Source of the DNA: Silurus meridionalis
Lineage: Eukaryota; Chordata; Actinopteri; Siluriformes; Siluridae
Length of the DNA stretch: 64,000 nucleotides
NCBI RefSeq assembly: GCF_014805685.1
Contig: NC_060906.1
Location: 5,791,998 to 5,855,997 of the forward strand
Direction of reading: 5' to 3'
The translations under genes were made by a program, and so were the position numbers. Of the stretch, positions 10,056 through 20,099 are shown piece after piece; the first letter of the stretch is position 1, and each line of letters opens with the position of its first letter. The notes beneath the pieces were generated by a model. That model was given only the letters and a program-made list of their open reading frames with translations. It did not search any database and had not been told where the DNA came from.

Positions 10056-11695
10056 CGAAGGAGCCCGGGCGAGGCGTCGTCAAAGGAGGAGCTCTGGGCG
10101 AGGCGTTGCCTTCCAGGAAGCTCGGGGCGAGGCGTCGTCAGGAGGAGCTCAGAGGCGGGCGTCACCTTCCAGGAAGCTCGGGAGCGAGACGTCATCGTAG
10201 GAGGAGCCCTGGGGTGAGACGTCGTCGAAGAGGAGCCCTGGGCGGGCGTCGCCTTTCAGGAAGCCCGGGAGCGGGCGTCGTCAAGGAGGAGCTCTGGGCG
10301 AGGCGCCGCCATCGGAGGAGCCCGGAGGCGAGCGTCGCCATCGAAGGAGCCCGGAGGCGAGACGTCGCCATCAAAGGAGCCCGGGCGAGACGCCGCCATC
10401 GGAGGAGCCCGGAGGCGAGACGTCGCCATCGGAGGAGCCCGGAGGCGAGACGTCACCATCGGAGGAGCCCGGAGGCGAGACGTCACCATCGGAGGAGCCC
10501 GGAGGCGAGGCGCCGCCATCGAAGGAGCCCGGAGGCGAGACGTCGCCTTCCAGGAAGCTCGGGGCGAGGCGTCGCCATCGAAGGAGCCCGGGAGCGAGAC
10601 GCCGTCAAAGGAGGAGCTCTGGGCGAGGCGTTGCCTTCCAGGAAGCTCGGGAGCGAGACGTCGTCGTGGGAGGAGCCCTGGGGTGAGGCGTCGTCGAAGA
10701 GGAGCCCTGGGGCAAGACGCCGCCTTTCAGGAAGCCGGGAGCGAGGCGTCGTCAAGGAGGAGCTCTGGGCGAGACGCCGCCATCGGAGGAGCCCGGAGGC
10801 GAGACGTCGCCATCGAGGAGCCCGGAGGCGGGCGTCGCCATCGAAGGAGCCCGGAGGCGGGACGTCGCCATCAAAGGAGCCCGGGAGCGAGACGTCGCCA
10901 TCGGAGGAGCCCGAGGCGAGGCGTCGCCATCGGAGGAGCCCGGGCGAGACGTCGCCATCGAAGAGCCCGGAGGCGAGACGTCACCATCGGAGGAGCCCGG
11001 AGGCGAGACGTCGCCATCGAAGGAGCCCGGAGGCGAAACGTCGCCATCGAAGGAGCCCGGGAGCGAGACGTCGTCAAAGGAGGAGCTCTGGGGCGAGACG
11101 TTGCCTTCCAGGAAGCTCGGGAGCGAGACGTCGTCGTAGGAGGAGCCCTGGGGTGAGACGTCGTCGAAAGAGGAGCCCTGGGGCAAGACGTCGCCTTTCA
11201 GGAAGCCCGGGAGCGAGGCGTCGTCAAGGAGGAGCTCTGGGCGAGGCGTCGCCATCGGAGGAGCCGGAGGCGGGCGTCGCCATCGAAGGAGCCGAGGCGA
11301 GACGCCGCCATCAAAGGAGCCCGGAGGCGGGCGTCGTCAAGGAGGAGCTCTGGGCGAGGCGTTGCCTTCCAGGAAGCTCGGGAGCGAGACGTCGTCAAAG
11401 GAGGAGCTCAGAGGCGAGACGTCACCTTCCAGGAAGCTCGGGAGCGAGACGTCGTCGTAGGAGGAGCCCTGGGGTGAGACGTCGTCGAAAGAGGAGCCCT
11501 GGGCGGGCGTCGCCTTTCAGGAAGCCCGGAGCGAGGCGTCGTCAAGGAGGAGCTCTGGGCGAGACGTTGCCTTCCAGGAAGCTCGGGAGCGAGACGTCGT
11601 CAAAGGAGGAGCTCAGAGGCGAGACGTCGCCTTCCAGGAAGCTCGGGAGTGAGACGTCGTCATCAAAGGAGCTCGGAGGCGGGACGTGCTGAAGC
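9880..11695 (-). repeat. Element A array 1: 30-bp repeat
   Basis: About 1.8 kb of tandem 30-bp units, such as gaggagcccggaggcgagac followed by gtcgccatcg, with variants that swap in 'aggaagctcggg' or 'aggagctctggg'. Thirty bases equal ten codons, so the minus strand reads as a decapeptide series (GDVSPPGSSD and relatives) and the plus strand also stays open as an Arg-rich frame. I read the minus strand as coding because it matches the LTR and gag orientation. Confidence 0.9.
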
Positions 11696-13970
11696 AGAGA
11701 GGAGCTCTCGGAGATGCTGTGGAGCGGAGAGGAGCTCTCGGAGACGCTGTGGGCGGAGAGGAGCTCTCGGAGACACTCTGGGGCAGAGAGAAGCTCTGCG
11801 ACGTGGCTTCACCGGGAGAGGAACCCTGTGACGTGGCCATACTTCCAGAGGAACCGTGAGGCAAGCTGTCGCCTTCTGGGTGACCGTGAAGCGAGCCGTC
11901 GCCGGGGAGACCGTGAGGCGAGCCGTCGCCGGGGAGACCGTGAGGCGAGCCGTCGCCTTCGGGGAGACCGTGAGGCGAGCCGTCGCCTTCGGGGAGACCG
12001 TGAGGCGGCGGTACAACGTCCCTTTCGCGTCAGGCGGCGGCACGACGCCCTTTCGCGGCCTTGAGTCTGAGTTCAGTGCACTGGGAAGCTCCGGGCGGAA
12101 CTGAGTTTGCCTGGAGCGGAGAGGAGCTCGGAGGCATGCTGGAGCTGAGAGAAGCTCTGGAGGCATGCTGGAGCGGAGAGGAGCTCTCGGAGGCGTGCTG
12201 GGCGGAGAGGAGCTCGGTACACGCTGGAGCTGAGAGGAGCTCTCGGAGGCATGCTGGAGCTGAGAGAAGCTCTCGGAGGCATGCTGGAGCTGAGAGGAGC
12301 TCTTGGGGGCGTGTTGGAGCGGAAAGGAGCTCTCGGAGGCATGCTGGAGCTGAGAGGAGCTCTGGAGGCATGCTGGAGCTGAGAGGGGCTCTCGGAGGCA
12401 TGCTGGAGCTGAGAGGAGCTCTCGGAGATGCTGTGGAGCGGAGAGGAGCTCTCGGAGACGCTGTGGGCGGAGAGGAGCTCTCGGAGACACTCTGGGGCAG
12501 AGAGAAGCTCTGCGGCGTGGCTTCACCGGAGAGGAACCCTGTGACGTGGCCATACTTCCAGAGGAACCGTGAGGCAAGCTGTCGCCTTCTGGGTGACCGT
12601 GAAGCGAGCCGTCGCCGGGGAGACCGTGAGGCGAGCCGTCGCCGGGGAGACCGTGAGGCGAGCCGTCGCCGGGGAGACCGTGAGGCGGCGGTACAACGTC
12701 CTTTCGCGTCAGGCGGCGGCACGACGCCCTTTCGCGGCCTTGAGTCTGAGTTCAGTGCACTGGGAAGCTCCGGGCGGAACTGAGTTTGCCTGGAGCGGAG
12801 AGGAGCTCGGAGGCATGCTGGAGCTGAGAGAAGCTCTCGGAGGCATGCTGGAGCGGAGAGGAGCTCTCGGAGGCGTGCTGGAGCGGAGAGGAGCTCTCGG
12901 GTACACGCTGGAGCTGAGAGGAGCTCTCGGAGGCATGCTGGAGCTGAGAGAAGCTCGGAGGCATGCTGGAGCTGAGAGGAGCTCTTGGGGGCGTGTTGGA
13001 GCGGAAAGGAGCTCTCGGGTACACGCTGGAGCTGAGAGGAGCTCTCGGAGGCATGCTGGAGCTGAGAGAAGCTCTCGGAGGCATGCTGGAGCTGAGAGGA
13101 GCTCTCGGAGATGCTGTGGAGCGGAGAGGAGCTCTCGGAGACGCTGTGGGCGGAGAGGAGCTCGGAGACACTCTGGGGCAGAGAGAAGCTCTGCGGCGTG
13201 GCTTCACCGGAGAGGAACCCTGTGACGTGGCCATACTTCCAGAGGAACCGTGAGGCAAGCTGTCGCCTTCTGGGTGACCGTGAAGCGAGCCGTCGCCTGG
13301 GAGACCGTGAGGCGAGCCGTCGCCAGGGAGACCGTGAGGCGAGCCGTCGCCTGGGAGACCGTGAGGCGGCGGTACAACGTCCTTTCGCGTCAGGCGGCGG
13401 CACGACGCCCTTTCGCGGCCTTGAGTCTGAGTTCAGTGCACTGGGAAGCTCCGGGGCGGAACTGAGTTTGCCTGGAGCGGAGAGGAGCTCTCGGAGGCAT
13501 GCTGGAGCTGAGAGAAGCTCTCGGAGGCATGCTGGAGCGGAGAGGAGCTCTCGGAGGCGTGCTGGGCGGAGAGGAGCTCGGTACACGCTGGAGCTGAGAG
13601 GAGCTCTCGGAGGCATGCTGGAGCTGAGAGAAGCTCTCGGAGGCATGCTGGAGCTGAGAGGAGCTCTTGGGGGCGTGTTGGAGCGGAAAGGAGCTCTCGG
13701 GTACACGCTGGAGCTGAGAGGAGCTCTCGGAGGCATGCTGGAGCTGAGAGAAGCTCTCGGAGGCATGCTGGAGCTGAGAGGGGCTCTCGGAGGCATGCTG
13801 GAGCTGAGAGGAGCTCTCGGAGGCATGCTGGAGCTGAGAGGAGCTCTCGGGTACACGCTGGAGCGGAGAGGAGCTCTCGGAGGCATGCTGGAGCTGAGAG
13901 AAGCTCTCGGAGGCATGCTGGAGCTGAGAGAAGCTCTCGGAGGCATGCTGGAGCTGAGAGGTGCTCTCAG
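11696..13970 (-). repeat. Element A array 2: higher-order repeats
   Basis: A basic 30-bp unit (ggcatgctggagctgagagg followed by agctctcgga) is organised in higher-order units of roughly 0.7 kb. Each higher-order unit contains a landmark cassette, 'catacttccagaggaaccgt' then 'gtgaccgtgaagcgagccgt', starting near 11848, 12552 and 13231. The minus strand encodes SSSMPPRAPL-like decapeptides interleaved with GEATPQSFSLPQSVSE and RKGVVPPPDAKG segments. GEAT(P/S)Q(S/T)FSLP also occurs in element B, so the cassettes are protein features conserved between the two elements. Confidence 0.85.
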
Positions 13971-14990
13971 GGACACACTGGAGCGGAGCTTGGCTCTCCT
14001 GGAGGTCCAGCAGCGGAGAGGAGCTCGCCTGGAGATCCTGGAGTGGAGCCGAGCTCTCTTCAGGATCCTGGAGCGGAAAGGAGCTGTCCCGGAAACTCTG
14101 GAGCGGAAAGGTGCTCTCGGGGACGCACTGGAGTGGAGCTGTGCTCTCTTGGAGGTCCTGAAGCGGAGAGGAGCTCTCAAAGACACTCTGTGACAGAGAG
14201 GAGCTTTCTGGGGAGGCTTGGAGCGGAGCTGGGCTGTCCTGGAGGTCCTGGGGCAGAGCTGCGCTTTTCTGGACGACCTGGAATGGAGCTGAGTTCCCTG
14301 TGGAGACCTGGAGCGGGAAGGAGCTGTCCTGGAAACCCTGGAGCGGGAAGGAGCTGTCCTGAAACCCTGAAGCGGAGCTGAGCTCTCCTGGAGGTCCTGG
14401 GGCGGAGCTGAGCTCTCCTGGAGGTCCTGGGGCGGAGCTACGCTCTCCTGGAGGTCCTGGGGCGGAGATGCGCTTTCCTGGAGGTCCTGGGGCGGAGCTA
14501 CGCTCTCCTGAGGTCCTGGGGCAGAGCTGCGCTTTTCTGGACGACCTGGAATGGAGCTGAGTTCCCTGTGGAGACCTGGAGCGGGAAGGAGCTGTCCTGA
14601 AACCCTGGAGCGGGAAGGAGCTGTCCTGGAAACCCTGAAGCGGAGCTGAGCTCTCCTGGAGGTCCTGGGGCGGAGCTGAGCTCTCCTGGAGGTCCTGGGG
14701 CGGAGCTACGCCTCCTGGAGGTCCTGGGGCAGAGCTACGCCTCCTGGAGGTCCTGGGGCGGAGCTACGCCTCCTGGAGGTCCTGGGGCAGAGCTACGCCT
14801 CCTGGAGGTCCTGGGGCGAAGCCGAGCTCTCCTGGAGGTCCTGGGGCGGAGCTACGCCTCCTGGAGGTCCTGGGGCGGAGCTCTCTTTAGGACTCTGGAG
14901 TGGAACGGAGCTCTCTTTAGGACTCTGGAGTGGAACGGAGCTCTCTTCAGGACTCTGGAGCGGGAAAAAGTCCTCCTGGAAACCCTGGGG
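13971..14990 (-). repeat. Element A array 3: gag-proximal 30-33 bp repeat
   Basis: Tandem units of 30-33 bp (gagctctcctggaggtcctg plus ggcggagct-like spacers). On the minus strand they encode PPQDLQESSA and PLQSPKESSV motifs, continuous with the gag-like frame at 14793-15461. Element B carries the same motif class (LQVSKESPAP, DLQESLAPSQ) at the same place after its gag domain. Confidence 0.85.
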
Positions 14991-15461
14991 TGGAACCTGC
15001 TCAGACTCGAGAGGGTTGCACCACAGATACGCCGGATTCATCCCGAACATCCCCGTGAGAAGCTCAATGAAATGAGTACACGAACGGAAATCCCCTCTGA
15101 ACGTGCTCCACAGCTTACTGGCCAGAGAGAGAGAGTCTCCAGACAAGAGGGAGACATGGAGCCTGATTTTAGCTGTTTCGGTGGTGTCAGAGGAGGGATA
15201 GAAGCTCATATATTTATCCACGCTCCAAACAAAAACGCTCCACTCCGCCATATCGCCGGAAAAGCGAGCCGGGAATTCCATAAGACTCGCAGGGGGGCGT
15301 GGCGCGACCGTGCTTGCACGTTCCCGAGCCGGCGAGGATGAATCGGCTGCGTGCTTCCGGGTGTTTCCAGAAGCGGAGCTTGACCGTCGCTTCATCGTGG
15401 CACAGCGAATCCTCCATCCGAGGTTTGGATCGCGCTGGGACCACGGCAGCAACCCGATCAT
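14793..15461 (-). CDS. Element A gag-like protein (N-terminal)
   Basis: A 222-codon frame. After a basic Ser/Arg-rich start, residues about 60-140 resemble the retrotransposon capsid domain: FPARFSGDMAEWSVFVWSVD, then KIRLHVSLLSGDSLSLASKLW and a FIELLTGMFG-like helix. This PxxFxGD...W..F...LLxGxAxxxAxxLW pattern is characteristic of Ty3-group Gag. From about residue 150 it becomes PLQSPKESS repeats. A more likely start is the second Met (MKRRSSSAS), since the first stretch has no other support. The homologous frame in element B starts at 52882. No protease or polymerase follows. Confidence 0.7.
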   Translation of the reverse strand: MIGLLPWSQRDPNLGWRIRCATMKRRSSSASGNTRKHAADSSSPARERASTVAPRPPASLMEFPARFSGDMAEWSVFVWSVDKYMSFYPSSDTTETAKIRLHVSLLSGDSLSLASKLWSTFRGDFRSCTHFIELLTGMFGMNPAYLWCNPLESEQVPPQGFQEDFFPLQSPEESSVPLQSPKESSVPLQSPKESSAPGPPGGVAPPQDLQESSASPQDLQEA

Positions 15462-15518
15462 TTTTTTTTTTTTTTTTTTTGTTTGTAAATTATATCCTTT
15501 TAAGGAGGTTCGTTATTC

Positions 15519-16036
15519 TGTCAGGGTGCGAGCGAAACAGAAGGCAGAAGCCGGAATACAGCTCGCTTGGGCTTTATTGCACGTGTGAGGGAGAGAGAGA
15601 GATACGAGCATACACACACACACACACGCACACACACACACACACACACACAAGCACAAGCACACGGCAGTCCTACGGTTGAGAGAGCTACTGACCCGAG
15701 ATGCACAGGGAGGGGAAGCGCAGCCGGTACGGGATTCTGTAGTCCGGATGAAACGGACGAAGGAAGTCCGGTATGTAAACCGGAACGCCAAAACATGCAG
15801 TACGGGAAGTCCAACATCAACAATAACGAACGGGGTTAGGGAGTGAAAGAGGAGCTTATATAGAAGCGGGGTTGAGTGATGATGAACCCCAGGTGAGCGT
15901 GATTAAACCTGGGGTTTCAGAGAGTGGAGGCATGAGTGATGATGAGCTCCAGGTGTGCCTCGTTAAACCTGGAGCTCTATGGAGAGTGGAGGCATAGAGA
16001 GCCACCAAAGGGGGCGTGGCAGGTGGATCCCTGACA
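15519..16036 (-). mobile_element. Element A 5' LTR
   Basis: 518 bp in the same orientation as the 3' LTR. It starts TGTCAGGGATCC at 16036 (minus strand) and ends CACCCTGACA at 15519. TATA box, GT microsatellite and AATAAA are all retained. Immediately inside, the minus strand reads GAATAACGAACC followed by a poly(A) run; element B has GAATAACGGACC at the same place, a shared leader that may include the primer-binding site. Confidence 0.93.
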
Positions 16037-16041
16037 GGTGT

Positions 16042-16260
16042 GTATGGCAACTTTACATTTGTGCCAATACTAAATGTGTTGTGAATTGTTGCAGCCTTTA
16101 TATTGTATGCTGCAATGCCTGTTGGTGCTGTTAAAGCAACACAAATATCATCTGGATTCAAAGAAATCTGAGACAATAGTCATGAAGACTCATATTTTAT
16201 GGCTTTAATTAAATGACTTTTGCCTGTTCCTGCACCACCAGTGAAACAAATTAAATGGTT
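16042..16260 (-). pseudogene. Helentron PIF1 helicase, N-terminal half
   Basis: Minus strand: CFTGGAGTGKSHLIKAIKYE gives a complete Walker A (plus coordinates about 16217-16239), followed by an in-frame TGA and then DDICVALTAPTGIAAYNI and ATIHNTFSIG, the standard PIF1 motif Ia region. The sequence breaks off at the GGTGT duplication, where element A inserted, and resumes at 8708 before Walker B. The TGA is a decay mutation that is separate from the insertion. Confidence 0.88.
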
Positions 16261-16784
16261 GTGTTTTCTCCTTTAATTTTACCCAAACACCACTGCCCTA
16301 TTTTATTATAAACAGCCATCTGGGTTTTGTTTAAGGAACGAATGATGCTTAACCCTTCAACACGACGCAAACTATTTTCTTTTTTCTTAGTCACTGAAAA
16401 TCGTGCATAACGAACAACTGCAGGCTGAGTACGTGTTCTTTTAACAATGAAACCAAGATTATTATCTAATGTCATTTCATTGGGAGACTGACCTTTAGAT
16501 GTAATACGATACTCAGACGCAAATGTGGCTAAGCACATATCATCAAAAACACTCTGACGTGGTCTATTCTTGTAACGATCAACCAAACTTGTCATCCACA
16601 TCGCTTCACTTCTTAAAGTTTGCGACTGCAACTTGTTGTGTAGAACTTGCAATGGTAAATTCATACGAACTGAATCCTCACCCGTGGGAATAAAGTGAAC
16701 ATTTCTGGAACACTCCTTTAAATGCATATTTGTCAGCCTATACACTGCCTCTTGTGCACTAACTTCACGATTATGCAAGTACAC
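16251..16784 (-). pseudogene. Helentron Rep-helicase linker
   Basis: A 177-codon open segment begins YLHNREVSAQEAVYRLTNMH, a well-known block between the Rep nuclease and helicase of Helitrons, followed by VHFIPTGEDSVRMNLPL, VDRYKNRPRQSVFDDMCLA and, towards the helicase, IIRSLNKTQMAVYNKIGQW. It is among the better-preserved parts of the element and sits in the right order between Rep (16791-17398) and Walker A (16230). Confidence 0.85.
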
Positions 16785-16790
16785 ACTGCC

Positions 16791-17398
16791 TCATTTTTTT
16801 AAAGCTTGTTTGGCATCGACATTACCCTGAGTTGTAGCTTCCCGTTGAGCATTAGCTAATAATAAACCCATTTCCCTTTCAGATTTTGAAATGTAGGAAA
16901 TTATATAAACAATACATGCATAAGCATCAGTTACATACTGAATATCCATATTGGCATTCCAGCATAAAAGAGCAAATTTATTATACTGATTAACCCACCC
17001 TTCATTTAATTGCTGTTTCAACACAATATGTGTGGTATTATTTACACGCCTATATGCCATTTCAAGTAAATCCTGATTTATTCCTACACTTTCAAACAAA
17101 CTTTCTACAGACTTGAACTTCTCTTCTAAAACAGCTGTTTTAACTGCTGATGTTATATTCCGAGCATAATCTGCCCTCATTTGGTTATTTTCACATGTAC
17201 TTTCACCAGATCCTTCTTTCTCAGACTCATCTTCCACTTTTCTTCGACAAATAAAAGTTCTGCTTGTTGGTGGTTTAGGAAAATTAAAACAACAAACTGT
17301 ATTTTTCTTTTTACATGTTTTTGAATGGAGTTTACTGTGAAATTTCTCCTATAGGTTGAACAGGAGACATAAGAACTTCTCTCAAAAAACAATGGCAC
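16791..17398 (-). pseudogene. Helentron Rep nuclease with Y2 motif
   Basis: This is the rolling-circle Rep domain. Minus-strand frame 16791-17237 holds WNANMDIQYVTDAYACIVYI and then VYIISYISK, which fits the two-tyrosine Y-x3-Y-xx-K active-site motif used to cut and rejoin DNA. Upstream, in a shifted frame near 17260-17330, are a TCKKKN-like block and NFPKPPTSRTFICR, typical of the region before the Y2 motif. A frameshift separates them at about 17240. The HUH motif is not clearly readable. Confidence 0.8.
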
Positions 17399-17463
17399 CT
17401 AAAATCGAACATGCGAGCTGCAGTAACAGGATTGCGACGCAAAAGCTCACATTTATCAGCCCA

Positions 17464-18096
17464 TTACAGTTGTTCTAAAGTTTCATGTCTTCCTTGTTGC
17501 TTTAAAATGCTTGACATTAAAGATGTCCATCTCATGTCAGCAGATGAAAATGAAGAAAACCAGGTAGGAATACGTAACTGTCTCACCATTGCAAACAAAT
17601 CTTTTTGCACGCCTTGCCAAAAAGATGGAGTGGCACGGATTGGCTTCAAAAACCTACATCCTTCATCATAATTTAGTACTTTTCTTAAAGAGTCTGTGTC
17701 TTTAAACATTTTACTTCGAATAGGATTATTAAATCCTTTCCCTTTTCTCAATGCTATAGATACAGTAGACTTGTTCTATTTCTGATAAATACTGAGCATA
17801 AAATATATATTCAACATTCTGGGCAAATCTTCCATCTGCATGCAGAATCCTATTATTAAAATATCGTGACAGTGTTAACCTTTGGACACGACTGTTACAA
17901 TAAGTTGAAGAACCATTGGGAAATAAAACAGGAAAACATTTAGCCTCATTTGTTTCATCTGCGAGCATTTGAACTGGATAATTCCTTCAGATGGGGCGAC
18001 ACTCAAAATACTATCAGAATATTGGTCCAGAACTTCTTGCCCAATATCAACTGGCTGTAAACATGTGTCCATAAACACAGTGTTGTTGTCTATCAT
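17464..18096 (-). pseudogene. Helentron Helitron-like N domain
   Basis: Three overlapping open segments cover the domain that precedes Rep. 17464-17751 holds ATPSFWQGVQKDLFAMVRQL then IPTWFSSFSSADMRW, the most conserved Helitron-like N motif. 17729-17968 holds CFPVLFPNGSSTY and LSRYFNNRILHADGRFAQN. 17875-18096 holds LDQYSDSILSVAPSEG. The frame changes between segments are indels. Order and strand match the rest of the element. Confidence 0.85.
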
Positions 18097-18728
18097 GTAA
18101 CTCCAACATTTTCATTTTCTACTTCACTCTCTGCAATGCTGTCATCATCTACATTGTCTTGCTTACTAAACTCATTTATCCAATCCTGATTCAATTCAAT
18201 ATCAGAATAACACTTGTTACATTGTTGTAAGTAACATAATGCTTGTTTAATATTTGTAGTATCAACATATTGATACTTATAATGACCTTTATATGTCAAC
18301 TTGTGTTTTAATTTCACACATACTAATGACCCTTCACCTTCTGTTCTATTTGTTGTGTTTTTAACATTAGCTGGGACACAAGTAATAGAGCCATGAACCC
18401 CATTCTGACCGCCTTTTGGTAATGCTAACATTTTCATAAATGGAATATGTAATGAAATCAAATGTTGTTCTAGACTATTGAGACAACGCAATTCTTCAGG
18501 GATGGGTTGCAATTCCAAATTGTTTACAGCACTTTCTGCTGGCATTTCACTTTTATTTATCTTATAATGACAAGTAAAACAAATCCATAGCTGTCCTTTA
18601 CTTGATGTTTTCAATCCACATGGAACAGGACATTCATTACCACACTTATGCAAGAACTGCTCTGTTATACACTTGTTAGCTACCACCAACATTGTTGAAT
18701 CTCCTTTACAACATAACACTTGATGCAC
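18093..18728 (-). pseudogene. Helentron zinc-binding/upstream domain
   Basis: A 211-codon open stretch with a Cys-rich start (CGNECPVPCGLK...WICFTCHYKI), probably a zinc-binding site. It is followed by ELRCLNSLEQHLISLHIPFM, LPKGGQNGVHGSITCVPANV and a Lys/Tyr-rich middle (KLTYKGHYKYQYVD). This block regularly precedes the Helitron-like N domain in animal Helitrons. The C-terminal acidic tail (DNVDDDSIAESEVENEN) links to the next domain. It is the longest uninterrupted piece of the element. Confidence 0.75.
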
Positions 18729-18742
18729 ACATCAAACAAAAT

Positions 18743-19383
18743 CTAGACCAGAACTGACCTTATTTTCAAACAGTTTTTTTGACAAATTCCCTTTTTGTTT
18801 ACCTTTAGCTGTTTTACCTTTTTATTATTACTTTTTTGTACACTTTCTTTATGCAATGCATTGTTCTGATACTTTAATTTATTGCGTTGTTTTCGTACCT
18901 TTCTGTGATTTTCATTAGTGCGGTATTTCATAATGCTGTATTTCTTCATTCTACTCCTATATTTCACATTGTCACGATACTTCAACTTCTTGTATTCATT
19001 CACCTTACGTTTGTACTGCTTGTTATTACGATATTTCACCTTATTGTACTCATTCACTTTACACTTGTATTGCTCATTATTATGATATTTCAATCTGTTG
19101 TATTCATTGACTTTGAAGTTATGTTGTTTGTTTTCTTTATATTTCCTCTTACCTGCTTTAAGGATTCATTATATAAAGCGTTTTTGTGATATCTTTCCTT
19201 ATTTAAAGTTTTCATCTTTTGTTGAAACTGTTCATTCCTATAATACTTCATTTCACTTTTGACTCTGTTAAATAAGTAATAATTATGAAAGTAGCTTTTC
19301 CTGTTAACAGATAAACTGTGTCCATCTTCAGCAACTGAATCTAGCTTCTCGTGTTTTACATTACTTTGTGCCTTTACACACAT
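18743..19383 (-). pseudogene. Helentron K/Y/N-rich repeat linker
   Basis: Two frames (18743-19093 and 19090-19383) encode a basic repeat of about 15-17 residues: KYHNNEQYKCKVNEYNK, KYRNNKQYKRKVNEYKK, KYRDNVKYRSRMKKYS, KYRTNENHRK, KYQNNALHKE, KYYRNEQFQQKMK. At least six units are visible. It lies between the OTU and zinc-binding domains. Its charge suggests a nucleic-acid-binding or helical spacer, which is inference. Confidence 0.75.
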
Positions 19384-19429
19384 GTTCCTTCATCATGTTT
19401 ACTGTTCTGACACAATTAATAACACATTG

Positions 19430-20076
19430 GGCTCTTAGGTTGTCTTACACAAATCACAACCTCGTAATGATCATTAGAGTGCTGCAAATAAATGCCTTGT
19501 TCACAGTTTATCATGAACACAACTATATTTTAACCACTTATCATTGTGATATGTATAAATATCTACCCCCAAATAATTAGCAGTTGCTTGATTTTCCACT
19601 TCAGTAGCCCATGATCCTACATACTTCATTCTTGAAGTGGACAAATAATCTTCCATAGATGTATACTCATATCTCAACATATTCTTGTAATCTGTACTAT
19701 GCAATTCCATGTCTTTCACTACTGCAAGTCGAACTGCTCTATGAGCTTTTTGTGAGCCGCACACAGCTTGTGACACTGGCCAACAGAAACCGCTTCTATC
19801 GGCAATAATACTCATTGTGTTACACGGACATCCCAATGGTCCAGTGTCTGCTTGGAAAACCACATTATCATCATGGCATTCTTCGTGTAGTAGACTGCTT
19901 AATTTTTGGTTTACTTTATGACACAGTGGATTAAAATTAAACGTTTTGTCAATTCTACTTTGTACACAAATTACATCAGAGTTCAAAATACAGTCAGAAA
20001 TTGTTTTTGTATTAGTACTTTCCATAAAGTGTTCTTTCGGTGTCTTTACAACATTACTTTCTCTCTCATCTTCCAA
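19430..20076 (-). pseudogene. Helentron OTU protease domain, inactive
   Basis: OTU-type cysteine protease domain on the minus strand. IIADRSGFCWPVSQAVCGSQ is the catalytic-Cys block, followed by HRAVRLAVVKDM, YVGSWATEVENQATANYLGV and WLKYSC. After a stop and frame slip, IYLQHSNDHYEVVICV at about 19437-19500 provides the catalytic-His block. In the first block the Cys position, counted back from VSQ, is occupied by Gly (DRSG instead of D-x-x-C), and a Cys sits two residues later. Hence catalytically dead as read. OTU domains are a hallmark of fish and insect Helentrons. Confidence 0.82.
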
Positions 20077-20099
20077 ACTTTGAGCAATATCATCTATTT

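Larger units (their letters stand above)
8714..16036 (-). mobile_element. Element A: gag-only LTR retrotransposon
   Basis: The complete element is 7323 bp, flanked by GGTGT on both sides, with two near-identical LTRs and a 6.26 kb interior. The interior contains one gag-like domain and three blocks of 30-bp-periodic sequence. No protease (DSGA/DTGA), reverse transcriptase (YxDD), RNase H or integrase motif was seen on either strand. It must be mobilised by enzymes supplied elsewhere, hence non-autonomous. It is inserted in the helicase gene of an older Helentron. Compare element B at 52482-55725. Confidence 0.88.

Noticed and set aside
9872..11692. 606-codon plus-strand Arg/Ser-rich open frame
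   Set aside because: It is the antisense of a 30-bp GC-rich array with no stop codons. Length comes from periodicity, and the LTR and gag orientation is minus.
11714..14193. Several 100-360 codon plus-strand frames (GALGGMLELR repeats)
   Set aside because: Same cause: both strands of the stop-free array remain open. No domain, and opposite to the element's transcription.
9880..14990. CRISPR-like array
   Set aside because: Units are contiguous 30-bp tandem repeats without unique spacers, and the genome is a vertebrate.
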